Source of the DNA: Bacillus safensis
GTDB taxonomy: Bacteria > Bacillota > Bacilli > Bacillales > Bacillaceae
Reading direction: 5' to 3'
Assembly (NCBI GenBank): GCA_030159235.1
Contig: BSBG01000001.1
Span: forward strand, 248,001 to 312,000
DNA: 64,000 nt
Shown: piece after piece, positions 28,725-36,898 of the stretch
Layout of the letters: the number at the start of each line of letters is the position of its first letter
How positions within the stretch are numbered: position 1 is the first letter of the stretch
Made by a program: the position numbers and the translations under genes
Notes under the pieces: generated by a model
Told to the model about the DNA's origin: nothing
Seen by the model: only the letters and a program-made list of their open reading frames with translations
Databases searched by the model: none

Positions 28725-30203
28725 TCATTCTCCCAACATTGACGTATTTGCTTTCTGACATCGTTGTTTGTTTTTCAACATATTCACCGCTGCGATCACC
28801 AGTCCTAAAAAGACCCAGTGGAAATATAAATTCGAGACAGAACTAGGACTGATACTTGAAACGAGAAAGCTCAGCATGGCTGCAAACAAACCTTCAATCA
28901 TCATTTTTGCTGATCTTGTGTCAGCCCATTGATATTGTTTATACAGCGTGAACATGAGATAAGCGTAGACGGAGATATAGCCCAGCATGACCGCAAATCC
29001 AAAGTTCGTCATCACTTCCAGCAGCCAATTGTGCACTTCAACGACTTGATCTGTATCAAAGATCGAAAAGTGGGCTAAGTAGTAAGACACATTCCCCGCT
29101 CCGACCCCGAACCCGTATGAATCCGTAAAGAAATGCCAGGCATTTTTAATCAGATTCGCTCTCGCAATGTTGGAGGGAAGTGGTTCACTAAAAGAATGCG
29201 CGACCTGAGAAGCGAGAAACAAGTCATAAAAGACCGAATATATCTTGGCTGAAAAAGCAGCGATACAGATAACACCAAGTCCGCCTGCTGCGACGAGTGA
29301 CCACTTTTTGAGAAAGCGGGGCATTAGCAGCCACACATAGATTGCCACCCCCGCAAATATGCCTAGTAAGCTGGCACGGGATTCTGTTAACAAAATGAGA
29401 TACAGTGCTGCGATTGCGCCTAGTAATCCAAACGCTTTGAAATAGCCATTTTTCATTTGCCGCATGCACGCTAGATACAAGAAAAAGCTAATAGATAAAA
29501 ACGTCGCAAAGTCATTTTGATTAAAAAAGACAGATGTAGGATAGTGCTGTTTATACGCTGGCCCAAGATATAATGAGGTATTCGGCAAATGGTTCAAAGT
29601 AAAGTGATTATAAAACCCAATACCCATGACAAATACGGTCATGACCAGCCAAATGCTATAAAAGGTGACCACTTGATCGATGCGTTGAATGTACATGACC
29701 ACAAGAAAGATAAACCCCATCCCCATTGCAAGCAGGGACATATATTTCAGGCCGTCTGTCACCGAATGTGCCCACAGCAGTGAAATCAGCCCGTAAAGAA
29801 ACCATGCGGCGAAAAAACCAAGAATCCCTTTTACACGAATTTTCTGCCACTGCGATATGTACGTCCCCTTATCTCTCATCCGCCATATGAATAAAGCAAA
29901 GGCGGCAATGAGCATGATACGATAGAGAAAAAGACTAAAAAACCCGGCACTAATCGAAAAGAACGCGTTGTTGAGAAAGGTCAATGCAATCAAAAGATAG
30001 ATGGCTGACATGAACACTTGCTCACCGTTCATGTATAGCTTTATCAACACGAGAAAAACTGTCAGGACCAAGAGCAGGACCGGAATGGCGACGATCTTTT
30101 TTAACCCGGCAGGCTGCGCAGACGCCATTTGCATAAGCCCTATCCCTGCTGCGAGCAATATACATCCGATCATGAATTGCCATGCTGTTTGTTTCACACT
30201 CAT
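28725..30203 (-). CDS. tuaE: Teichuronic acid polymerase-like membrane protein TuaE
   Basis: A 492-aa integral membrane protein with about twelve hydrophobic segments and a larger external loop near residues 330-390, the layout of O-antigen ligase/polymerase (Wzy_C) proteins. It is expected to join repeat units outside the membrane after TuaB flips them. AGGAGG lies upstream of a cluster of ATG codons; 30203 gives the best spacing. It follows the epimerase gene by 39 bases. Confidence 0.88.
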   Translation of the reverse strand: MSVKQTAWQFMIGCILLAAGIGLMQMASAQPAGLKKIVAIPVLLLVLTVFLVLIKLYMNGEQVFMSAIYLLIALTFLNNAFFSISAGFFSLFLYRIMLIAAFALFIWRMRDKGTYISQWQKIRVKGILGFFAAWFLYGLISLLWAHSVTDGLKYMSLLAMGMGFIFLVVMYIQRIDQVVTFYSIWLVMTVFVMGIGFYNHFTLNHLPNTSLYLGPAYKQHYPTSVFFNQNDFATFLSISFFLYLACMRQMKNGYFKAFGLLGAIAALYLILLTESRASLLGIFAGVAIYVWLLMPRFLKKWSLVAAGGLGVICIAAFSAKIYSVFYDLFLASQVAHSFSEPLPSNIARANLIKNAWHFFTDSYGFGVGAGNVSYYLAHFSIFDTDQVVEVHNWLLEVMTNFGFAVMLGYISVYAYLMFTLYKQYQWADTRSAKMMIEGLFAAMLSFLVSSISPSSVSNLYFHWVFLGLVIAAVNMLKNKQRCQKANTSMLGE

Positions 30204-30242
30204 ACCCATTTTCCTCCTAAGCACCCCATCCGATTTGAGGGA

Positions 30243-31172
30243 TTAAGCCTTGACTTCCTGTTTATAGTAGGAAATGGTACGAGCCAAACCTTCCTGTAAA
30301 CTGACAACAGGCTCCCATGCTAAGACTTGTTTTGTTTCCTCATTTGCCAATGTACTATGCACAATATCTCCTGCACGCTGCGGCTTGTAAATCGGTTCAA
30401 GCTCTGATCCCGTTACCTGCTTCATCGTTCGAAACAGTTCATTGACAGTGATGGAATCACCACACGAGATGTTTAAACAAACGTTTGATTGGGCTGTTAA
30501 AGCTGCAACATTCGCTGCTGCTAAATCACCCACATAGATGAAATCTCTTGTTTGTTCCCCGTCCCCAAAGATAAAAGGCGCCTCATGTTTTGCAAACTTA
30601 TCCGAGAAAATAGAGACAACACCGCCTTCGCCAAGTGCGTCTTGGCGCGGACCATATACATTGCTGTACCGCAGAATACAATAGTCCACATCATAGAGTG
30701 ATTTTGCTATTTCTAAATATCGCTCTACTGTCAGTTTCGCTAAGCCGTAAGGTGAACCAGGCTTCAGCCTGTGAGCGGTGTCCACTGGCAGATACACTGG
30801 ATCTCCATAAACAGCTGCCGATGAGGCAAAGATCACTTTCTCCACTCCTGCTTCGACTGCTGCTTTCATGACGTGCAGAGACCCTTTTATATTCACTTCT
30901 TCGTCATAAACGAAATTCTGAACTGAAATGGCTACACTCACTTGTGCTGCTAGGTGAATAATATAATCTGGTGCGATTTGTTTAATCAAATCAATCGTTT
31001 CTGGCTTTGTGATATCTGCCTCCATGCATTGAATAGAGAGATGGGCAATATTTTCACGAGATCCAGTTGAAAAGTTATCAAGAATGATGGGCTCATAGCC
31101 TTTTTCTAGTAAAGCCTCTACCGTATGTGACCCAATAAATCCGCTTCCCCCAGTAACCAATACTTTCTTCAT
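30243..31172 (-). CDS. NAD-dependent sugar epimerase (GalE-like) inside the tua operon
   Basis: A 309-aa extended short-chain dehydrogenase/reductase. The NAD-binding GGSGFIGSHTVEALL, the SSAAVYGDP segment and the catalytic YxxxK (YGLAK) are present, with QTRDFIYVGDLA near residue 220, all typical of UDP-hexose 4-epimerases. The ATG at 31172 follows GGGGG at seven bases; the frame start at 31220 is in tuaD and is rejected. B. subtilis 168 has no such gene between tuaD and tuaE. It probably supplies a UDP-galacto sugar (UDP-GalNAc or UDP-GalA) for the teichuronic repeat; which one is an open inference. Confidence 0.88.
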   Translation of the reverse strand: MKKVLVTGGSGFIGSHTVEALLEKGYEPIILDNFSTGSRENIAHLSIQCMEADITKPETIDLIKQIAPDYIIHLAAQVSVAISVQNFVYDEEVNIKGSLHVMKAAVEAGVEKVIFASSAAVYGDPVYLPVDTAHRLKPGSPYGLAKLTVERYLEIAKSLYDVDYCILRYSNVYGPRQDALGEGGVVSIFSDKFAKHEAPFIFGDGEQTRDFIYVGDLAAANVAALTAQSNVCLNISCGDSITVNELFRTMKQVTGSELEPIYKPQRAGDIVHSTLANEETKQVLAWEPVVSLQEGLARTISYYKQEVKA

Positions 31173-31186
31173 CCAAGTTCCCCCTG

Positions 31187-32524
31187 TTATTGTGCCTTTG
31201 ATACCAATTCTGCTTCCCATACACCTGGGCGGCCGATAGACTGGTAAATAAATCCTCTCTCTTTCATTTCTGCTGGATCAAACAAATTCCTTCCATCAAT
31301 TACAATCGGTGAACGAAGCAGCTGCTTGATCTGATCTTTATCCATCTTCTGTACGTCATCCCATTCTGTTAGGACAAGACAGGCATCCGTATCCTTTACC
31401 GTTTCATACAGGTCATTGCTGAAGACCGCCTGCGGACCAAGCTCTCGTTCTGCTTCCACATAAGCAATCGGATCATAGGCTTTCACAAAAGCACCTAGCT
31501 CTCTTAGCATCGGAATAATATCTAATGCAGGCGCGGAACGTATATCATTCGTATTCGGTTTGAAAGCGAGACCTAAGACGGAAATGGTTTTTCCCTTAAT
31601 ATCACCGAACACACTCATCAGTTTACTGACAAGATGAGCTCTTTGGTGGTTGTTCGTTTCAATGACAGATTCGATCAGCTTAAACCGGTAGCCGGCTGTT
31701 TCGGCAATTTTGAGAAGAGCCATCGTATCCTTCGGAAAACAAGAGCCCCCAAATCCAATGCCTGCTTTTAAAAATTTATGCCCGATCCGGCTGTCTAATC
31801 CAACTCCTTCACTGACTTTTTCAACGTCAGCGCCTACCCGCTCGCAAATATTTGCAATGTCATTGATGAATGAGATTTTTGTGGCAAGCATGGCATTTGC
31901 AGCATACTTAATCATTTCAGCACTTTCTAAGTTGGTCTCCACCACCTCTGTTTGAAACGGATCATGCAATCTTTTGATGATGGCTGAGGCATGAGTGCTT
32001 GTCGCTCCAATAACCGCCCGCTCCATGTTCATCGTGTCTTGAATCGCCGAGCCTTCTCTGAGGAACTCTGGATTAGATACGACGTCAAAAGGATATTTAC
32101 TGCGCGATGCTTTTTCAACAATGGCTTGAACAAGCCGGCCTGTTCCAACGGGCACTGTGCTTTTATTGACGATGATTTTATAGCCATTCAGATGTTCACC
32201 GATCGTTTGAGCGACAGCTTTTACGTACGTTAAATCTGCTTCCCCCTGTGGTGTCATCGGTGTCCCTACGGCAATATAGATAATCTCTGATTCCCTTATG
32301 GCGGCAGGAATATTGGTTGTAAAAAATAATTTTCCTTCTTCCGTATTTTTTTCAATCAATTCCTTTAAACCTGGTTCATAAATAGGAACGACACCGCTTT
32401 TTAAGCTGTTGATTTTTGATTCATCAATGTCACAACAGATGACACGATTTCCGATATCAGCAAAACAAGTACCCGATACTAACCCGACATACCCTGTTCC
32501 AATCACAGCGATTTTCTTCAACAT
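31187..32524 (-). CDS. tuaD: UDP-glucose 6-dehydrogenase TuaD
   Basis: A 445-aa NAD-dependent dehydrogenase that makes UDP-glucuronate, the acidic precursor of teichuronic acid. The Rossmann motif IAVIGTGYVGLVSG, the catalytic cysteine in GFGGSCFPKDT near residue 260 and the C-terminal domain with GLAFKPNTNDIRSAPA are intact. It lies 54 bases after tuaC. It is a separate enzyme from the UDP-ManNAc dehydrogenase at 47 kb, with which it shares the general fold. Confidence 0.96.
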   Translation of the reverse strand: MLKKIAVIGTGYVGLVSGTCFADIGNRVICCDIDESKINSLKSGVVPIYEPGLKELIEKNTEEGKLFFTTNIPAAIRESEIIYIAVGTPMTPQGEADLTYVKAVAQTIGEHLNGYKIIVNKSTVPVGTGRLVQAIVEKASRSKYPFDVVSNPEFLREGSAIQDTMNMERAVIGATSTHASAIIKRLHDPFQTEVVETNLESAEMIKYAANAMLATKISFINDIANICERVGADVEKVSEGVGLDSRIGHKFLKAGIGFGGSCFPKDTMALLKIAETAGYRFKLIESVIETNNHQRAHLVSKLMSVFGDIKGKTISVLGLAFKPNTNDIRSAPALDIIPMLRELGAFVKAYDPIAYVEAERELGPQAVFSNDLYETVKDTDACLVLTEWDDVQKMDKDQIKQLLRSPIVIDGRNLFDPAEMKERGFIYQSIGRPGVWEAELVSKAQ

Positions 32525-32578
32525 TTTTCATCCTCTCAGTAAAAGCATATTGTCCGTTCCAAGCTGTTTATCTATCTA

Positions 32579-33778
32579 TCATTCTTTGCACATTTCATCT
32601 TGTTTAAACGATGGATGAAGCACCTTTTCATATTGCTGAATGAGATGTTTTGCATTATTTGCTGATGAATATTCTGTATGAACCATTTCATGAAGCTCAT
32701 TCTTCATTTGCTTATTCCAGCTGTTTTCATAAAGACAGGCGTGAATCGCTTCTTTTAACTGACTCGTCGAACGCGGTTCAACGAGCAGGTGTTGATAGGC
32801 AGAAAATAAGGATGGAAGACCACCAACCCGTGTCGCAACGACAGGTACTTTTAAAGCGAGCGCCTCCAGAACAACGGTTGGCATTCCTTCACTATAGGAA
32901 GGGAGTGCAAACAGATCGGCTGCCATTAAGTAGTTTTTCACCTGCTCATTCGGCACCTGCCCTGGGAGTATAATAGATGCTCCAGCCCGTTCTGCGAGCT
33001 CCTTTGCAAGGGGGCCTTTTCCGACAAAGACGGCTTTCACACCCTCCATGCCGCTGACAGCATCAGCTAATTCAAACAAGCCCTTCTCTTTCACTAAACG
33101 CCCGATGTAGACAACGAGCTTGTCGTGAAGCGGTAAATTTAACTGCTGCCTGATGCCTTCTTGATCTTCTTCCGTTTTAGAAAAAGACTGGAGCGGAATA
33201 CCGAGCGGAAGAAATGTCGCTTTCACCTTTGTCATATCATTTGTCTTTTTTGCCAGTTCCTCACTCACCGTCAGAACAGCAGATGCCTGTTTCACCGCAG
33301 TTTCAAAGGCTGCCTGTGCCCCTTGGCTATAGCCCGGATACACGTTCACATCACTGCCGTGTAACGTCAGAAGATAAGGGATTTGCGTTTCTTTCTGAAT
33401 CACAGCCGCTGCTCCGCCAGACGGCATGGCAAAGTGCGCATGGATCAAGTTTGGCGACAGCTCATAACGCTCCATGGTGCGCAGAACGGAAGCTGCGATT
33501 CGTTTACTCGGCTGCGCCCATTTCAGCTGTCCAGGTAGCGCCGTATAATGCGGCCTGTATACCGTCACGCCATTCCTCACTTCCTGTTCAGGCAGATCTT
33601 TTTTCTGCCGATAGGATGCCTTGAGCATCCGTAAAACCGGTGGATTCACTGGATTGGGACAAATGACAGTCACTTCTATTCCTTGTTTGTGCAGCTCCTG
33701 CACTTGTGTTTCATGAAACACGCCTTCACTCGGATGTTTTTCACTTGGATATACACTTGTCAGCCATAGCACCTTCAT
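32579..33778 (-). CDS. tuaC: Teichuronic acid glycosyltransferase TuaC (GT4)
   Basis: A 399-aa GT-B, GT4 family transferase. The first domain begins MKVLWLTSVYPSEKHPSEGVF; the second has VVYIGRLVKEKGLFEL and the donor motif PSYSEGMPTVVLEALAL. The start at 33778 overlaps the tuaB stop as ATGA and has AAGAGG upstream. The open frame continues to 34267, but that portion lies antiphase inside tuaB and is not real. Confidence 0.92.
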   Translation of the reverse strand: MKVLWLTSVYPSEKHPSEGVFHETQVQELHKQGIEVTVICPNPVNPPVLRMLKASYRQKKDLPEQEVRNGVTVYRPHYTALPGQLKWAQPSKRIAASVLRTMERYELSPNLIHAHFAMPSGGAAAVIQKETQIPYLLTLHGSDVNVYPGYSQGAQAAFETAVKQASAVLTVSEELAKKTNDMTKVKATFLPLGIPLQSFSKTEEDQEGIRQQLNLPLHDKLVVYIGRLVKEKGLFELADAVSGMEGVKAVFVGKGPLAKELAERAGASIILPGQVPNEQVKNYLMAADLFALPSYSEGMPTVVLEALALKVPVVATRVGGLPSLFSAYQHLLVEPRSTSQLKEAIHACLYENSWNKQMKNELHEMVHTEYSSANNAKHLIQQYEKVLHPSFKQDEMCKE

Positions 33779-35226
33779 GACGAACGACCTCTTCTCAGTA
33801 ATTTGCCTGCAGCCTGCGGATACATTTTGATAAGCAGCAAGCCATACAATGCGGCACTGAAACAAACAGTCAATAGTAATTGAAGTGAAATACCTGCTGA
33901 TGTCAGTTTCATTCCTTGATGTAAAACTACCGCACAGACTGCCATCAGCAGCGTCATGACAGCAGGCTTTCCAAGTGATTTTAAATACACTTTCATATCG
34001 AGCTGAATGACATACGCCATAAGCCACCTGCCGACAATAAAGTTGAGCAGACTGACACCTGAGTAGATCCATGCTACTGTGAGCAAATTCCCCGTAGTGA
34101 CACCTGCATATAATGCGCATCCATACACGATGAGCATCCCCGTATCCCAATAAAAGGCTAAGTCCGCTCTCCCTTTTGCAAGGAGTATTGAACCGTTTGG
34201 ATTCATTAGCACACGCAAAAGGCCGACAATACACAAAATATCCAGAACAGGAACCGCTACTAGCCACTTCTCTCCAAACACCACTTCGATAAAGCTATCT
34301 GATACGGCAGCAAGGCCGATTAATAATGGAAAACTAATTAATGCGAGCATATTTGTCATACTCAGGAAGCCCTCACGCAGCATGGAATGATCACGCTGAC
34401 TTTTTGCGAAAACAGGGAACGCCACTCTCGTCACAATCGGATTAATCTTCAGCACGGGAATCGTCACAATTTGATAAGCCAAGCTGTAAATGCCTAACGC
34501 TTCCGCTCCAAGAAATCGGCCGATCAAAATCATGTCGATGTTCGCCCCTGCTCGATTGACAAGTCTAGATGCGAGCTGGAATGCACCGAATGAGAAAAAT
34601 CCCTTCACTTCCCCTAATGCAAAAACAGGTGATGGACGCCACTTCTTCCAATATGCGGCTGCGTACATGAGACCTTTTCCTGATTGCAGCAGCACTTGAG
34701 AGATGACATAGGCAACAATCGGATTCATGAAGAAGGCGAGAGCGAGTAAAACGAGCAGCGATATCATGGTCGCAATGGTTTCAATGGTACTTAATGTTTT
34801 AAAGGCTAAGTCTTTTTGCATCATATACTGGTACTGCTGGCCAATCGGCGCGATCAGAAACATGATCGATAATAGCTTGAGCAGCCCCTCTAGCTCTGGC
34901 CGGTTATAAAAAGCGGCAATCATTGGGCTTAGCAGGATGAGCAGACAAAATAAGATAATCCCTGTGAGCAGGTTGATCCAATATAATGTAGATAATTGAC
35001 GTTCTGTCATTTGTTCCTTTTGAATGATTGCTGCGCCAATCCCTAGATCAAGTAAAATCTGCGTAAATATTGTGACAGTTGTGATCATGCCAACGAGTCC
35101 AAATTCTTTCAGTGACATCACGTTCCCTAAAAAGGCGAACTGTGTAATTTGGATGATGGTGATGATCAATGCGGACAAGCTTGTCCATTTCGCCCCGCCT
35201 AGTATGCGTTTTTTCATACTTGCCAT
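33775..35226 (-). CDS. tuaB: Teichuronic acid repeat-unit flippase TuaB
   Basis: A 483-aa polytopic membrane protein of the Wzx/MOP exporter superfamily with about twelve to fourteen hydrophobic segments. It is expected to carry the lipid-linked teichuronic acid repeat across the membrane. The N-terminus has KKRILGGAKWTSLSALI, a usual form for this family. It is the second gene of the operon, 18 bases after tuaA, and overlaps tuaC. It is the only flippase of this type in the window. Confidence 0.92.
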   Translation of the reverse strand: MASMKKRILGGAKWTSLSALIITIIQITQFAFLGNVMSLKEFGLVGMITTVTIFTQILLDLGIGAAIIQKEQMTERQLSTLYWINLLTGIILFCLLILLSPMIAAFYNRPELEGLLKLLSIMFLIAPIGQQYQYMMQKDLAFKTLSTIETIATMISLLVLLALAFFMNPIVAYVISQVLLQSGKGLMYAAAYWKKWRPSPVFALGEVKGFFSFGAFQLASRLVNRAGANIDMILIGRFLGAEALGIYSLAYQIVTIPVLKINPIVTRVAFPVFAKSQRDHSMLREGFLSMTNMLALISFPLLIGLAAVSDSFIEVVFGEKWLVAVPVLDILCIVGLLRVLMNPNGSILLAKGRADLAFYWDTGMLIVYGCALYAGVTTGNLLTVAWIYSGVSLLNFIVGRWLMAYVIQLDMKVYLKSLGKPAVMTLLMAVCAVVLHQGMKLTSAGISLQLLLTVCFSAALYGLLLIKMYPQAAGKLLRRGRSS

Positions 35227-35244
35227 TACTCTTCCCTACTTTAC

Positions 35245-35904
35245 TTATCTGGCTCCGTCACCAGTCATGATGACTTTTAACGTTTTTACCATAATCTTCG
35301 TGTCGAGAGAAAATGTCAAGTTTTGAATATACTGTAAGTCATGTGTTAATTTTTCACTTGGACTCATTTCATATCCGCCATTTACTTGAGCAAGACCTGT
35401 CAGCCCCGGCTTTACCGCCAATCTTTTTGTGAAGCCTGGAATCGTCCGATTAAATTCTGCGGTAAACATTGGTCTTTCCGGCCGCGGGCCTACGATACTC
35501 ATTTCTCCTTTTAACACGTTGATAAATTGCGGGAGTTCATCAATTCTTGTTTGACGGATGAATGCCCCCACTTTGGTGATACGCGGGTCATTTTTTTGAG
35601 CCCATTTCGCTCCACCGCTTTCTGCATCGGTTCTCATCGATCTAAGCTTCCATAGTTTAAAGTAAACACCGTCTTTTCCGACCCTTTCCTGCATATAAAA
35701 GGCTGGCCCTGGTGTTTCTAACTTAATCAAAAGAGCAAACAGCAAAATGATCGGCGTACTCAACATCAATCCGATGAACGAGAACATTAAATCTATGAAA
35801 CGTTTTGCAAACAAATAACGAACCATATGTTCTGTTAAGGCAAAAGAATGATTTCGTCTCACTTCATATTCTCTGTAAAGATTCATCGCTTTCTCTGCAC
35901 TCAC
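35245..35904 (-). CDS. tuaA: Undecaprenyl-phosphate sugar-1-phosphate transferase TuaA
   Basis: A 219-aa bacterial sugar transferase (WcaJ/PglC fold) that would load the first sugar of the teichuronic repeat onto the lipid carrier. A hydrophobic hairpin (about residues 33-56) is followed by ERVGKDGVYFKLWKLRSM, RQTRIDELPQFINVLKGEMS and VGPRPERP. The GTG at 35904 has AGGTG upstream; an ATG at 35886 is an alternative. First gene of the tua operon. Confidence 0.92.
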   Translation of the reverse strand: MSAEKAMNLYREYEVRRNHSFALTEHMVRYLFAKRFIDLMFSFIGLMLSTPIILLFALLIKLETPGPAFYMQERVGKDGVYFKLWKLRSMRTDAESGGAKWAQKNDPRITKVGAFIRQTRIDELPQFINVLKGEMSIVGPRPERPMFTAEFNRTIPGFTKRLAVKPGLTGLAQVNGGYEMSPSEKLTHDLQYIQNLTFSLDTKIMVKTLKVIMTGDGAR

Positions 35905-35962
35905 TGACCTGCACCTCACCATTCAAAGTAGTTGTTGTGTAAAGAGATGTTCTATGAAAGTC

Positions 35963-36025
35963 AGTTTAGCAGAGCAACATTAAGCAAATGTAAATGGGCT
36001 GTTAAGTCTTGTAAAACTGTGTTAA
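35963..36025 (-). promoter_or_regulatory. PhoP boxes and -10 region of the tua operon
   Basis: On the minus strand TTAACA (36020-36025), TTAACA (36000-36005), TTTACA (35989-35994) and TTAATG (35978-35983), the last three spaced 11 bases apart. This is the tandem TT(A/T/C)ACA pattern bound by PhoP. A possible -10, TAAACT, follows at 35963-35968. The B. subtilis tua operon is known to be switched on by PhoP under phosphate starvation. Confidence 0.75.
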
Positions 36026-36063
36026 GAATGTGCACTTATATCAAGTTATGCCCTTTTCAACGT

Positions 36064-36090
36064 AAAAAAGACCCGCAATTATGCGGGTCT
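36064..36090 (-). terminator. Terminator after the LytA-like lipoprotein gene
   Basis: GACCCGC-ATAATT-GCGGGTC (36070-36089) is followed by a T-run on the minus strand. Confidence 0.85.
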
Positions 36091-36103
36091 CCGGGTCTTT
36101 TCT

Positions 36104-36679
36104 TTATTTTGCTTTGACGGATTCGATGGTTTTCAATCGAAGTGTTCCGTTTGCATCTTTTGTATAGGTGACTTTCACTTTTGATTCCTCTTTTAAGCTG
36201 TTCACTTGTTTAGAAAACGTATTGCCAAATTGAATGGCTACTTCTTTTCCATCAATGTTGACAGCAATTGTATGTCCATCAGCCAAACCGACATATGTGC
36301 CTTCTTTGGTGACTTCATTTTTCTTATTTGTTGTTGATTCTTTCTTTGTTTTAGACTCGGCTTTTGATTGATCCTTAGCAGGCTCTTCTTCTTTTGTGAT
36401 TTCTTTACTTGAGCTGTCTTTTGACTCTTCATCAGATTGACCTGCCGGCTCTTCTTTTTGAGCTGCTGTTTCTTTGCTTTGATCATCCGTTTTTTCATTT
36501 GATGATTGATCTTCTGTTTTTTCGTCTGAAGCCTTATCTTTGTTTTGATCAGCCGCTTCAGTTGTTTCTTTTTTGCTGTCATCCTTATTGTTGTCGCTTG
36601 ATTGATTTGTTGTGCCGCATGCTGTGAGCAATACGCCTAAAAGCAATACTAGAAACGGCATTGTGATTAATTTTTTCAA
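36104..36679 (-). CDS. LytA-like lipoprotein with acidic/basic low-complexity linker
   Basis: A 191-aa predicted lipoprotein: a short signal peptide ending in the lipobox LLTAC-G near residue 22. It is followed by about 95 residues rich in Lys, Glu, Asp, Ser, Gln and Thr, then a C-terminal domain of about 65 residues. That domain (EGTYVGLADGHTIAVNIDGK...) clearly resembles LytA, encoded at 40.5 kb, and the two also share the lipoprotein leader. It therefore looks like a duplicate of lytA with an inserted linker. TTG at 36679 has GAGGTG upstream and is the chosen start. Its function is unknown; a role with the LytB/LytC wall enzymes is an inference from position. Confidence 0.8.
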   Translation of the reverse strand: MKKLITMPFLVLLLGVLLTACGTTNQSSDNNKDDSKKETTEAADQNKDKASDEKTEDQSSNEKTDDQSKETAAQKEEPAGQSDEESKDSSSKEITKEEEPAKDQSKAESKTKKESTTNKKNEVTKEGTYVGLADGHTIAVNIDGKEVAIQFGNTFSKQVNSLKEESKVKVTYTKDANGTLRLKTIESVKAK

Positions 36680-36757
36680 GATCGTCACCTCTTCATGATT
36701 TGTCGGTTTACTGTCGCTTGAAGATTTATGTGTAAACCATTCATCTTCTATGTTTCA

Positions 36758-36775
36758 ATTATAACAAACATAATC
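36758..36775 (-). promoter_or_regulatory. Candidate promoter of the LytA-like lipoprotein gene
   Basis: On the minus strand a perfect TATAAT (36758-36763) with extended -10 TG directly upstream; the -35 is weak. It is about 80 bases before the start codon. Confidence 0.45.
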
Positions 36776-36824
36776 AAAAATGAAATGTATTTTTAACTTG
36801 ACAACTTTCATTTATGGACTTTTG

Positions 36825-36860
36825 AAAAAAGGCTGCCGAGAGACGTTCTCGAGCAGCCTA
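36825..36860 (-). terminator. Terminator of the lytABC operon
   Basis: GGCTGC/GCAGCC arms with inner complementary bases (36831-36858) are followed by TTTTTT on the minus strand, about 40 bases after the lytC stop. Confidence 0.85.
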
Positions 36861-36898
36861 AGAGGAGTATCTGAGGCACCCCTCAGGTTGATGTTTAC

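Noticed and set aside
33214..33624. Open frame of 136 codons on the plus strand
   Set aside because: Antisense to tuaC, with proline- and histidine-rich composition typical of a shadow frame; no convincing binding site.
33779..34267. N-terminal extension of the tuaC reading frame by more than 160 codons
   Set aside because: It lies in another frame inside tuaB, is Cys/Ser-rich and unlike any transferase, and the ATG at 33778 with ATGA overlap gives the normal protein.
36238..36582. Lys/Gln-rich frame of 114 codons on the minus strand
   Set aside because: It is the shifted reading of the low-complexity linker in the LytA-like lipoprotein gene.
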